Shown here: piece after piece, positions 45,728 through 54,687 of the stretch
Layout of the letters: every line of letters begins with the position of its first letter
Position numbering within the stretch: position 1 is the stretch's first letter
Assembly (NCBI GenBank): GCA_030428615.1
Contig: JAUIDN010000017.1
Span: 1-64,000, forward strand
DNA: 64,000 bases
Direction: 5' to 3'
Source: Alphaproteobacteria bacterium
Lineage (GTDB): Bacteria > Pseudomonadota > Alphaproteobacteria > Sphingomonadales > Emcibacteraceae
Notes under the pieces: generated by a model
Told to the model about the DNA's origin: nothing
Database searches by the model: none
What the model saw: the letters and a program-made list of their open reading frames with translations, nothing else
Program-made: the position numbers and the translations under genes

Positions 45728-45761
45728 GAAAAATGGGGCGAGTGACCGGATTTGAACCGGC
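45728..45761. repeat. 34-bp direct repeat, proximal copy overlapping tRNA-His 3' end
   Basis: Identical to 42329-42362. Confidence 0.95.
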
Positions 45762-45811
45762 GACATCCAGAATCACAATCTGGCGCTCTAACCTACTGAG
45801 CTACACCCGCC
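45734..45811 (-). tRNA. tRNA-His (GTG) with encoded G-1 and CCA
   Basis: Reverse complement GGCGGGTGTAGCTCAGTAGGTTAGAGCGCCAGATTGTGATTCTGGATGTCGCCGGTTCAAATCCGGTCACTCGCCCCA; loop TTGTGAT; G-1:C73. Confidence 0.97.
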
Positions 45812-45840
45812 ACAAGAAAGACTTTCTTGAAAGTGAAGTC

Positions 45841-45869
45841 CTTTTAAGGATTCAATCGAATGGCGTCAA
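45841..45869 (-). promoter_or_regulatory. Candidate promoter for tRNA-His (and possibly the downstream island operon)
   Basis: Minus strand TTGACG (45869-45864), 17-nt spacer, TAAAAG (45846-45841). Confidence 0.5.
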
Positions 45870-45928
45870 GTAGGATAATGACTATTTTTGTTTTGTTCAA
45901 TCGATAGCTATCCAATGATCGTTTTTTT

Positions 45929-45957
45929 AATCACTGCCTATTTTATAGGCAATGATT
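45929..45957. promoter_or_regulatory. 29-bp inverted repeat upstream of glnB (candidate activator/enhancer site)
   Basis: AATCA-C-TGCCTAT-TTT-ATAGGCA-A-TGATT; only the central C/A position breaks symmetry. Confidence 0.5.
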
Positions 45958-46036
45958 GATTTAAAATTAGCCATTCAGCATATCCAAAATTCTCCCACCG
46001 CACAAAAAAACGCTAAATACGGCCATTTGCCCAATT

Positions 46037-46052
46037 TGGCATGGAACATGCT
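46037..46052 (+). promoter_or_regulatory. Candidate sigma54 (RpoN) promoter for glnB-glnA
   Basis: TGGCATGGAACATGCT vs consensus TGGCAYRNNNNYTGCW; GG and GC elements correctly spaced; 45 nt before the glnB ATG. Confidence 0.6.
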
Positions 46053-46076
46053 AATAAAGGGGAAACGAAAATATAA

Positions 46077-46436
<360 letters not shown>

Positions 46437-46479
46437 CTCTAAACAACCACTACTAACTTAAAGAAAAATAGGAAAAAAA

Positions 46480-47889
46480 ATGTCAGACGTAAAAAAAGTT
46501 TTAGACCTTATTAAGGACGAAGATATCGAATATGTGGATCTTCGTTTCACAGATCCAAAAGGTAAGATGTTCCATCTTAGCATGTGTGCCGACGTGGTGG
46601 ATGAAGACATGTTTGAAGAAGGTGTGATGTTTGATGGATCATCGGTTTCCGGCTGGAAATCCATTGATCAGTCTGACATGATCCTCAAGCTTGACCCCTC
46701 CACTGTTATTCTTGATCCGTTTTACGACCAGCCTACGCTCGCTATATTCTGTTCTATTGTTGAGCCAGCGACGGGAGAAGGTTACGGTCGTGACCCACGT
46801 TCAACTGCCGAGCGCGCCGAAGCATATCTGAAATTTACTGGCATTGGTGACACCGCCTATTTTGGTCCTGAGCCAGAATTTTTTATGTTTGATGATGTTA
46901 AATACAACGTTGACTATGCGAGCGCGGGTTTTTCACTTGATGACGCACAAACCCCAATGAATTCTGCGGCGCACAACGAAGGCGGCAATAAAGGTCACCG
47001 CGCCGGCATTACCGGAAACTATTTTGCGATGGAACCTTATGACCGCTGCCAGGACATCCGCAGCGAAATGGTTACGCTGATGAAAGAATGCGGCCTTCCA
47101 ATGGATAAACATCATCAGGAAGTAGCACCGTCACAACATGAATTAGGCCTTACCTTCGGTACGTTGCTACAAACCGCAGAACGCGTACAACTATATAAAT
47201 ATATCACCCATCAAGTTGCACGCGCATACGGCAAAACAGCGACATTTATGCCAAAACCGATTGCCCAGGACAACGGTTCAGGAATGCACGTTCACATGTC
47301 GATCTGGAAAGACGGAAAACCGCTTTTCGCAGGAAACAGCTATGCTGACCTTTCTGAAACATGCCTATACTATATTGGGGGCATCATCAAACACGCAAAG
47401 GCAATCAACGCGTTTACAAACCCATCGACCAACAGCTACAAACGTTTGGTGCCCGGTTTTGAAGCGCCGGTACTTCTGGCTTATTCCGCGCGCAACCGTT
47501 CAGCGTCATGTCGAATTCCCTACGCAGCAAGTCCAAACGGCAAACGGGTTGAAGTCCGCTTCCCCGACCCTACGGCAAATCCGTATCTCGCTTTTTCTGC
47601 CTTAATGATGGCGGGGCTTGATGGAATTGAGAATAAAATTCATCCTGGTGATGCGATGGATAAAGACCTTTACGCGCTACCGCCAGAAGAATTAAGCCAG
47701 GTTCCACGTGTTGCCGCGTCACTTGCTGAAGCGCTGGAAGCACTGGATGCTGACCGCGAATTTTTGAAAAAAGGTGACGTATTCAGCGATGATCAGATCG
47801 ACGCCTACATCGAACTGAAACGGAAGGACATTCAAAAACTGGATATGAACCCTCATCCTGTTGAATTTGAAATGTATTTTTCTTCCTGA
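46480..47889 (+). CDS. glnA: Glutamine synthetase type I
   Basis: [31 protein letters not shown], adenylylation-type NLYALPPEE-like [11 protein letters not shown]; 469 aa. Confidence 0.98.
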   Translation: MSDVKKVLDLIKDEDIEYVDLRFTDPKGKMFHLSMCADVVDEDMFEEGVMFDGSSVSGWKSIDQSDMILKLDPSTVILDPFYDQPTLAIFCSIVEPATGEGYGRDPRSTAERAEAYLKFTGIGDTAYFGPEPEFFMFDDVKYNVDYASAGFSLDDAQTPMNSAAHNEGGNKGHRAGITGNYFAMEPYDRCQDIRSEMVTLMKECGLPMDKHHQEVAPSQHELGLTFGTLLQTAERVQLYKYITHQVARAYGKTATFMPKPIAQDNGSGMHVHMSIWKDGKPLFAGNSYADLSETCLYYIGGIIKHAKAINAFTNPSTNSYKRLVPGFEAPVLLAYSARNRSASCRIPYAASPNGKRVEVRFPDPTANPYLAFSALMMAGLDGIENKIHPGDAMDKDLYALPPEELSQVPRVAASLAEALEALDADREFLKKGDVFSDDQIDAYIELKRKDIQKLDMNPHPVEFEMYFSS

Positions 47890-47914
47890 TATCAGCAAAA
47901 TTTACAACGAAAGC

Positions 47915-47941
47915 AAAACCCGCGTCATTGACGCGGGTTTT
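47915..47941 (+). terminator. Intrinsic terminator downstream of glnA
   Basis: AAAACCCGCGTC-ATT-GACGCGGGTTTT. Confidence 0.85.
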
Positions 47942-48035
47942 CTTAGTTTCGGCGATAAAAACGGTATTAACCTTTAATAAATGGTTGCCAGATAATAATA
48001 TGTTAATTTTTTAGTGCCGAAAATAAGTAGAAAAT

Positions 48036-48593
48036 TTGTACCTAATGAATAGTCAGGATACCCAATATAAAAAGTATCAGAAGCTCGTGGCGGGTAAAAA
48101 TATCAACCCGCAGACTTTGTTGGCGACAGATTATCTGAACCATTTTAACGAAATTCACATGCTTATTGACATGATTGCTGAAATGCCTGATTGTTTGGAA
48201 GATGTTTTGAATTGGCGGATTCTATCCTACCAGGAACATTTCCGGCAAAGTGTCTTTCTGGACAAGGAACTGGCAATTGAAGCCTATAATTTCTCCCCTG
48301 ACAGATATAAAATGCCATTCGAAAAATGTGTCAACAACATGAATAAATTGCTTACAGACACTATTTCCCAGGCAGAATCTGCTATCATAAGTGATGATAT
48401 TGACGCTGTTCATATTTTAGTAGAAAACTACTCTCCCAGAATGGAAAAGCTGATCGAAAAATGCTCGGGAATCATAAACAGCAAGGAAATCACCTCCCAA
48501 CAAAATGTCATTGATGACTACTTTGAAGATGATCATGATAATAGCGATACGAGCGCGATAGATCAAAACGCTGTAGACGACCTTTTTGATTAA
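48036..48593 (+). CDS. Conserved-looking alpha-helical hypothetical protein with two C-terminal CheZ/FliM-like motifs
   Basis: 185 aa; C-terminus SQQNVIDDYFEDDHDNSDTSAIDQNAVDDLFD; no domain recognised in the N-terminal body. Confidence 0.75.
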   Translation: MYLMNSQDTQYKKYQKLVAGKNINPQTLLATDYLNHFNEIHMLIDMIAEMPDCLEDVLNWRILSYQEHFRQSVFLDKELAIEAYNFSPDRYKMPFEKCVNNMNKLLTDTISQAESAIISDDIDAVHILVENYSPRMEKLIEKCSGIINSKEITSQQNVIDDYFEDDHDNSDTSAIDQNAVDDLFD

Positions 48594-48697
48594 GTGGAAT
48601 AGGCAGAATAATCAAATAGTGCAATTCATCGCATCCAAAATAGTTTCTGTCGCAAATTAATTTCAATCTACCAATTTATATTATACATAATAATCAG

Positions 48698-48784
48698 ATA
48701 CTTAATTAATAGACAAATATATAAAACGCCTGATGTTTACACCTAAAACATTTTTATGTTTACATATATAACATAATTAAGTAT
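48698..48784. promoter_or_regulatory. Operator-like region: two tandem 19-bp palindromic sites enclosed by an 11-bp inverted repeat
   Basis: ATGTTTACACCTAAAACAT (48733-48751) and ATGTTTACATATATAACAT (48756-48774), 16/19 identical; ATACTTAATTA (48698-48708) and TAATTAAGTAT (48774-48784). Confidence 0.5.
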
Positions 48785-48940
48785 TTATCTGAGTAAATAG
48801 TCGAGCAGGGTCTAGTATAAATTATGGAAATCTGGTTATTGAAAAATGAAAAAAAATCATTAAATCCATACCATTAGAAGAACCGTATACCATATAGCCA
48901 CCTAAATGAATAATAACCGTAATAAAAGAATAGCCACGTT

Positions 48941-50011
48941 ATGAATAAATCATATAGAACAGCACTTTTAATCGTCGTCGGTATTGGATTGATACTGATA
49001 TCAGGAATATTTTTTCCGTCTGAAGACAACGAAGCCGCTTCCGCGGCCATTGCGCCCGCTTCCGAAAAAACATTAATGACGGTTAAAGTGATTAATGCAC
49101 AGGCCGAACCTTATACAAAGGACATTATCCTTAGAGGGCACACTGAGGCATTAAGAACCGTGAGTCTTAAAAGCCAGGTAAAAGGGCGGATCGCGTCCCT
49201 TCCCATTGAAAAAGGTGTGCGTGTCAAAAAAGGTGACGCTATTTGTTACATTGATGTGGAAGACCGCGAAGCAACCTATAAAGAAGCACTGGCTTTGGTG
49301 GATCAACGCGAGCTTGAATTCGCAGCATCGGAAAAACTGTTCGCACAGGGACATCGCTCCGAAACACAACATTCGGCTGCGAAATCAGCGCTTGAGGCGG
49401 CCGTTGCCCGGTCATTGAGAACGAAAGTTGACCTTGATAATACCGTTATCCGCGCACCGTTTGATGGCGTTGTAAACGACCGTTTGGTGGAAGTCGGTGA
49501 TTATATGAAAGAAGGTGAAGTCTGCGCCCTTATCATGGAAGAAGACCCGTTTCTTGTTGTTGCCGATATATCCGAAAATGATATTGCTCAGGTTAAAGTA
49601 GGTGATCATGCTTATGCCAATCTGCAAAATGGACAGAAACTGGAAGGAAATATCCGGTACATATCTTCAATTGCTGATGTGAATACCCGTACCTTCAGAA
49701 TAGAACTTGAGGTGGCCAACCCGGATAAAAATATCCTTGATGGGATCACCGCGGAGCTTGTTATTCAATCGGCAGAAGTCATGGCCCAAAGAATGTCCCC
49801 AGCAACACTTGTACTTAACGACGCTGGCCTTGTTGGCGTGAGAACCGTTGACAATGATAACATGGTTCACTTTAACGAAGTGGAAGTCATCGGCAATCAT
49901 GAAACCGGGGTTTGGGTCACCGGAATTGATAATAATTCCAAAATTATCACAGAGGGTCATGAATTTGTAAAAGCGGGTGTGCCTGTTAAAGCCGTGCTGG
50001 CATCTAACTAA
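48941..50011 (+). CDS. RND efflux periplasmic adaptor subunit
   Basis: Single N-terminal TM, KSQVKGRIASLPIEKGVRVKKGDAICYID, VIRAPFDGVVNDRLVEVGDYM. Confidence 0.92.
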   Translation: MNKSYRTALLIVVGIGLILISGIFFPSEDNEAASAAIAPASEKTLMTVKVINAQAEPYTKDIILRGHTEALRTVSLKSQVKGRIASLPIEKGVRVKKGDAICYIDVEDREATYKEALALVDQRELEFAASEKLFAQGHRSETQHSAAKSALEAAVARSLRTKVDLDNTVIRAPFDGVVNDRLVEVGDYMKEGEVCALIMEEDPFLVVADISENDIAQVKVGDHAYANLQNGQKLEGNIRYISSIADVNTRTFRIELEVANPDKNILDGITAELVIQSAEVMAQRMSPATLVLNDAGLVGVRTVDNDNMVHFNEVEVIGNHETGVWVTGIDNNSKIITEGHEFVKAGVPVKAVLASN

Positions 50012-50023
50012 AGGGATCGAGCC

Positions 50024-53000
50024 ATGAATGCAATTATCAGTACCGCTATTGACCATTACAGGGTTGTTTTATTGTGCCTCGCACTCATATTTGGTGGCGG
50101 TACGGTTGCGTATATTACTACCCCCAAAGAATCGTCACCCGACATCACAATCCCGACAATTTATGTCAGTCTTGTTCATGACGGTATTTCCCCGGAAGAT
50201 TCAGCGCGTCTGTTGGTTAAACCTCTGGAAACCACCCTTCGAACAATTGAAGGCATCAAGATACTTCGCGGTATCGGCCGCGAAGGCGGCGCCAGCGTGA
50301 TCATTGAATTTAATGCGGGAATTGATCCTGATCTGGCTCTTCTTGATGTGAGAGAGCAAGTCGACAAAGCGCGCTCTGAATTTCCTGATGAAACAAAAGA
50401 GCCGACAATTACAGAGATCAATCTCAGTGAATTTCCGATTGTCAATGTCGTGCTCTACGGAAATGCCCCGGAACGCGTTATATACCAGATAGCGAGACGG
50501 TTAAGAGACGACCTTGAATCAGTCCCGAGTATATTAAAAGCGGATGTTACGGGCGACCGTGAAGACCTGCTTGAAATCATTATTGATCCTTCAAAGCTCG
50601 AAAGTTACCAGCTTTCCTATGCGGAGCTCGCGAATGTCATAGCGGTAAATAACCGACTCATTGCCGCGGGCTCGCTTGATAACGGCAACGGTCGTTTTTC
50701 CGTTAAAGTCCCGGGTATTTTTGAAACGGCTCAGGATGTGTATGACATTCCACTAAAAATTTCCGGCACAAGCATTGTAACAATTTCAGATGTTGCAACG
50801 ATCCGCAAGACATTCAAAGACCCTGTTAGCTACGCACGCTTTAACGGTCAGCCTGCTGTCTCGCTTGGCGTAAGCAAACGAACCGGTGAGAATATCATTG
50901 AGACAGACGCCATCATCAAAGAAATCGTCAGAAGATCTGCGGAGCAATGGCCGGAAGGCGTCAACTACGACTTTGTTGGTGAAGCGTCCGAGCAGGTTGA
51001 GGATTCCGTATCCAGTCTGCAAAATAGTATTATTTCTGCGATCCTGCTTGTTTCGATTGCGATGATTGTTGCACTCGGTGAACGTACGGCTTTCCTTGTC
51101 GCTGTTTCAATTCCCGGTTCATTTCTGCTTTCCATCTTTCTGATGAACATGATGGGCATGAGTATCAATCAGGTTGTGATGTTTGGACTAATCCTTTCTG
51201 TTGGGTTGTTGGTTGATGGCGCCATTGTGGTTACAGAATATGCTGACCGGAAAATGCAGGAAGGTTTTGATAAAAAAGAAGCCTATAAACTGGCCGCGCA
51301 GCGGATGGCATGGCCTATTCTTGCTTCCACCGCGACGACACTCGCAGCATTCCTGCCACTTCTTTTCTGGCCGGGAATTCCGGGTGAATTTATGGGCTAT
51401 TTACCGCTGACCCTTATTTTTACGCTTTCGTCGTCTTTTTTAATGGCACTTATATTTATGCCTACTCTTGGAAGCATAATTGGTAAGAAAGCAGCATTTG
51501 CAGGTGAAAACGTTTCTCATATGGCCGGTGATGGTAAATTTGATCCTGAGAAGCTTGTCGGGTTCACAGGGTCTTACGTGCGGCTGGTTGATAAACTAAT
51601 CCGTCATCCGTTTAGGTTCTGCGGAGCGATCTTTGCGATCATCTTAGCTATTTTTATCGCCTTCGGCATGTCTGGCACACCCGTGCAGTTTTTCCCGGAA
51701 ATGGAACCGGAAAATATTCAGGTCAATGTGCATGCCCGTGGAAACCTATCCCTTGATGAGAGAGATTACCTGGTTCGTCAGGTCGCCGACGCGATCAGTG
51801 ACAATCCGAATATTGAAAACTTCCAGTCTACAACAACCGCACTTAGTAATAGCGCACAAGACAAAGCGGAGGATGTAATCGGCACTTTATTTGTCAACTT
51901 TATCGATTGGGATAAACGCGATAAAAAAGTAGACGATATAATTACCGATTTTCGTATCGCGACCGAAAATATACCCGGCATTATCGTCGAGGTCGTCACG
52001 CCCGCACAAGGCCCGGTCCAGGGTAAAGATATACAGATGGAATTCAAAGCGGACAGTGCAGATATAATGCTTCCGATCATAACAGCAATTTATAATCATA
52101 TGGAAAACGAAGTCGATGGCCTTACGGACCTTGAAAATACACTTCCATTACCAGGCATACAATGGGAGCTGGAAGTTGACAGGGCACTAGCTGGTTTCTT
52201 CGGTACAGACATCGCCAACGTCGGAAGCGTCATCCAGCTTGTGACCAATGGAATCAAAGTTGGCGAATACCGACCCGACGACGCAGATGACGAAGTAGAC
52301 ATACGTGTCCGTTTCCCGGAACAGTACCGTAATATTACGCAACTTGACGAAGTACGTGTGCAAACACGTGATGGTCTTGTGCCCATTGGAAATTTTGTAA
52401 AAAGGGTCGCAAAACAGAAAATCAGTACTGTTGAACGGATTGACACGAAAACGGCCTACAAGATTAGGGCAAATGTTGTTGATATTACACAACGGACAAA
52501 TATCTCCAATGCAATTGGAAGATGGATTGCTGAACAGGATTTTGACCCGCGTGTTGAAATTAAATTCGCCGGTACCGATGAAGAGCAACAGGAATCACAA
52601 GCCTTTCTTTCAAAGGCATTTGCGATGGCTTTATTTCTGATGGCACTTATTTTGGTGACACAGTTTAACAGTTTTTATCATTCCGGTCTGATATTACTCG
52701 CCGTGCTGCTTTCTACGGCTGGTGTACTTCTTGGCATATTAATCACTGGACGGACTTTCCAGACCATTATGACGGGTGTTGGCATTATTTCGCTCGCAGG
52801 TATTGTTGTGAATAACAATATCGTCTTGATTGATACCTATGCCCGCCTGAAGGAATCCGGTATGGATGCTTATGAAGCAATCACACAGACAGTGGCGCAA
52901 AGACTTCGCCCCGTGATGCTTACCACGATAACAACCGTGGTCGGGCTTCTTCCGATGGTATTTATGGTCAATATCGATTTTGCAAATCGTAGCGTTGATA

Positions 53001-53191
53001 TTGGTGACCCGTCCGGGTCGTTCTGGGTTGATCTCGCAATCGCGGTATCATTCGGCCTTCTGTTTGCAACAGTGCTTACACTGCTGTTAACACCATGTCT
53101 GCTGGCGGCGCGGGTAAAGCTTTCAAAAAAATATCGTGAATCGAACCTGAAGCCACTTGCGAGCGTCACTACGCCGCAAGCGGCCGAATAA
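50024..53191 (+). CDS. RND efflux permease (AcrB/MexF-like)
   Basis: 1055 aa, TPKESSPDITIPTIYV, GLILSVGLLVDGAIVVTEYADRKM, GIISLAGIVVNNNIVLIDTY, RPVMLTTITTVVGLLPM. Confidence 0.95.
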   Translation: MNAIISTAIDHYRVVLLCLALIFGGGTVAYITTPKESSPDITIPTIYVSLVHDGISPEDSARLLVKPLETTLRTIEGIKILRGIGREGGASVIIEFNAGIDPDLALLDVREQVDKARSEFPDETKEPTITEINLSEFPIVNVVLYGNAPERVIYQIARRLRDDLESVPSILKADVTGDREDLLEIIIDPSKLESYQLSYAELANVIAVNNRLIAAGSLDNGNGRFSVKVPGIFETAQDVYDIPLKISGTSIVTISDVATIRKTFKDPVSYARFNGQPAVSLGVSKRTGENIIETDAIIKEIVRRSAEQWPEGVNYDFVGEASEQVEDSVSSLQNSIISAILLVSIAMIVALGERTAFLVAVSIPGSFLLSIFLMNMMGMSINQVVMFGLILSVGLLVDGAIVVTEYADRKMQEGFDKKEAYKLAAQRMAWPILASTATTLAAFLPLLFWPGIPGEFMGYLPLTLIFTLSSSFLMALIFMPTLGSIIGKKAAFAGENVSHMAGDGKFDPEKLVGFTGSYVRLVDKLIRHPFRFCGAIFAIILAIFIAFGMSGTPVQFFPEMEPENIQVNVHARGNLSLDERDYLVRQVADAISDNPNIENFQSTTTALSNSAQDKAEDVIGTLFVNFIDWDKRDKKVDDIITDFRIATENIPGIIVEVVTPAQGPVQGKDIQMEFKADSADIMLPIITAIYNHMENEVDGLTDLENTLPLPGIQWELEVDRALAGFFGTDIANVGSVIQLVTNGIKVGEYRPDDADDEVDIRVRFPEQYRNITQLDEVRVQTRDGLVPIGNFVKRVAKQKISTVERIDTKTAYKIRANVVDITQRTNISNAIGRWIAEQDFDPRVEIKFAGTDEEQQESQAFLSKAFAMALFLMALILVTQFNSFYHSGLILLAVLLSTAGVLLGILITGRTFQTIMTGVGIISLAGIVVNNNIVLIDTYARLKESGMDAYEAITQTVAQRLRPVMLTTITTVVGLLPMVFMVNIDFANRSVDIGDPSGSFWVDLAIAVSFGLLFATVLTLLLTPCLLAARVKLSKKYRESNLKPLASVTTPQAAE

Positions 53192-53193
53192 AT

Positions 53194-53937
53194 CTAATCT
53201 TTTTGACGATACGCAAATAAAGCAATTGTCGGAATGGAAATAACATATATCATTCCGACAACCGACATCGTCATCCACAGATCAGTGATTAATAATGAGG
53301 CGAGCACCGCAATCCCAAGTAAAACAAACATCACATGTTCTTTATGAATTTTCAGGCTTTTAAGGGAAAAAGTCGGAATACGGCTTACAGTAAGGACACA
53401 AAGAACAGCCATATAGGCGCTACAAATTTTCGGGTCTGTCAAAAACGGTAACTTAAATTCAAAGGATAAAATCATTGGCCACACCGCCAGTGCCGCTGAT
53501 GCGGGAGCCGGAATACCGGTATAATATCCCGCCTTGACTTCGGCGCCAAGTTCGTCATCTTTCATCACTGTGTTAAACCGCGCCAGCCGAAGCGCCATAC
53601 ATATTGCAAAGACGAGAGACATCAACCAGCCGATCCCCCTGATATCACTAAGCACCCACATATACATGATCAATGCAGGTGCAACACCGAAACTGATTAC
53701 ATCTGACAAACTGTCAAGCTCGGCACCAAAACGGCTGGTTCCTTTTAAAAGCCGGGCGACACTTCCATCCAATCCGTCGAACACGCCCGCCACAAGTATC
53801 GCTGTTACGGCAGATTCCCATTGTCCAAGATAAGCGAACCGAACACCAAACATACCCGCGCATAGCGCCAGTACGGTGATGACGTTCGGTGCCAGACTTC
53901 TGACCGGGATATGGAAACGAGCTTTCTTTTGTGTCAT
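53194..53937 (-). CDS. pssA: CDP-diacylglycerol--serine O-phosphatidyltransferase
   Basis: FDGLDGSVARLLKGTSRFGAELDSLSDVISFGVAPAL (CDP-alcohol phosphatidyltransferase motif). Confidence 0.94.
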   Translation of the reverse strand: MTQKKARFHIPVRSLAPNVITVLALCAGMFGVRFAYLGQWESAVTAILVAGVFDGLDGSVARLLKGTSRFGAELDSLSDVISFGVAPALIMYMWVLSDIRGIGWLMSLVFAICMALRLARFNTVMKDDELGAEVKAGYYTGIPAPASAALAVWPMILSFEFKLPFLTDPKICSAYMAVLCVLTVSRIPTFSLKSLKIHKEHVMFVLLGIAVLASLLITDLWMTMSVVGMIYVISIPTIALFAYRQKD

Positions 53938-53942
53938 TCTTA

Positions 53943-54638
53943 TTACCTGATTTCACCGTCCCGTTGTTTTTCGCGACCCTTTTCGCTGGCTATCACCGTC
54001 TCACCTGCAATGGCGGTCTGGCCCACGGCAACCAGCGAATTTATACCGACAGGCAGATAAACATCAACGCGACTGCCAAAACGTATCAAACCAAACCGTT
54101 CACCCGCCTTCATTTCCTTACCATCTTCCGCCCAGCATAAAATACGCCTCGCCACAAGACCTGCAATTTGCACAAAGGCGATATCGTTGCCAGATTCAGT
54201 TTCCATTAATATGGCATGTCTTTCATTGTCCTGAGACGCTTTCTCGAGGGAGGCATTAAGATACTTCCCCGGTGTATAAGCTTGCCGGATAACTTTACCG
54301 TCAACAGGAACACGGTTCACATGAACATCAAAGACATTCATAAAAATGCTGACACGAATACGTTCTTCATTACCCATATCAAGTTCGGCGGGCGGCACAG
54401 ACTTTTTTACCGATTGAACAACACCATCCGCGGGCGCAATAATCAACCCTTCTTTCTGTGGTGTAACCCTATCAGGATCACGGAAAAAGTAAGCGCACCA
54501 AAGCGTCAAAATAATTCCTATGGGAACCAGAAAATCAAGCCCCATAAGCATCATAAGAAAGGTGGCAACGGCAAAAACGCCAATATATTTAAAACCTTCC
54601 TTATGGATAGGAACGAATACGGAAAGAATTGTTTCCAT
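53943..54638 (-). CDS. psd: Phosphatidylserine decarboxylase (short proenzyme)
   Basis: FFRDPDRVTPQKEGLIIAPADGVV, NVFDVHVNRVPVDGKV, RFGSRVDVYLP (G-S cleavage site). Confidence 0.94.
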   Translation of the reverse strand: METILSVFVPIHKEGFKYIGVFAVATFLMMLMGLDFLVPIGIILTLWCAYFFRDPDRVTPQKEGLIIAPADGVVQSVKKSVPPAELDMGNEERIRVSIFMNVFDVHVNRVPVDGKVIRQAYTPGKYLNASLEKASQDNERHAILMETESGNDIAFVQIAGLVARRILCWAEDGKEMKAGERFGLIRFGSRVDVYLPVGINSLVAVGQTAIAGETVIASEKGREKQRDGEIR

Positions 54639-54687
54639 TTTTTATGTCCTCAGTCAAAAATTAGTTAGTTAACTTAATCGATAATCA

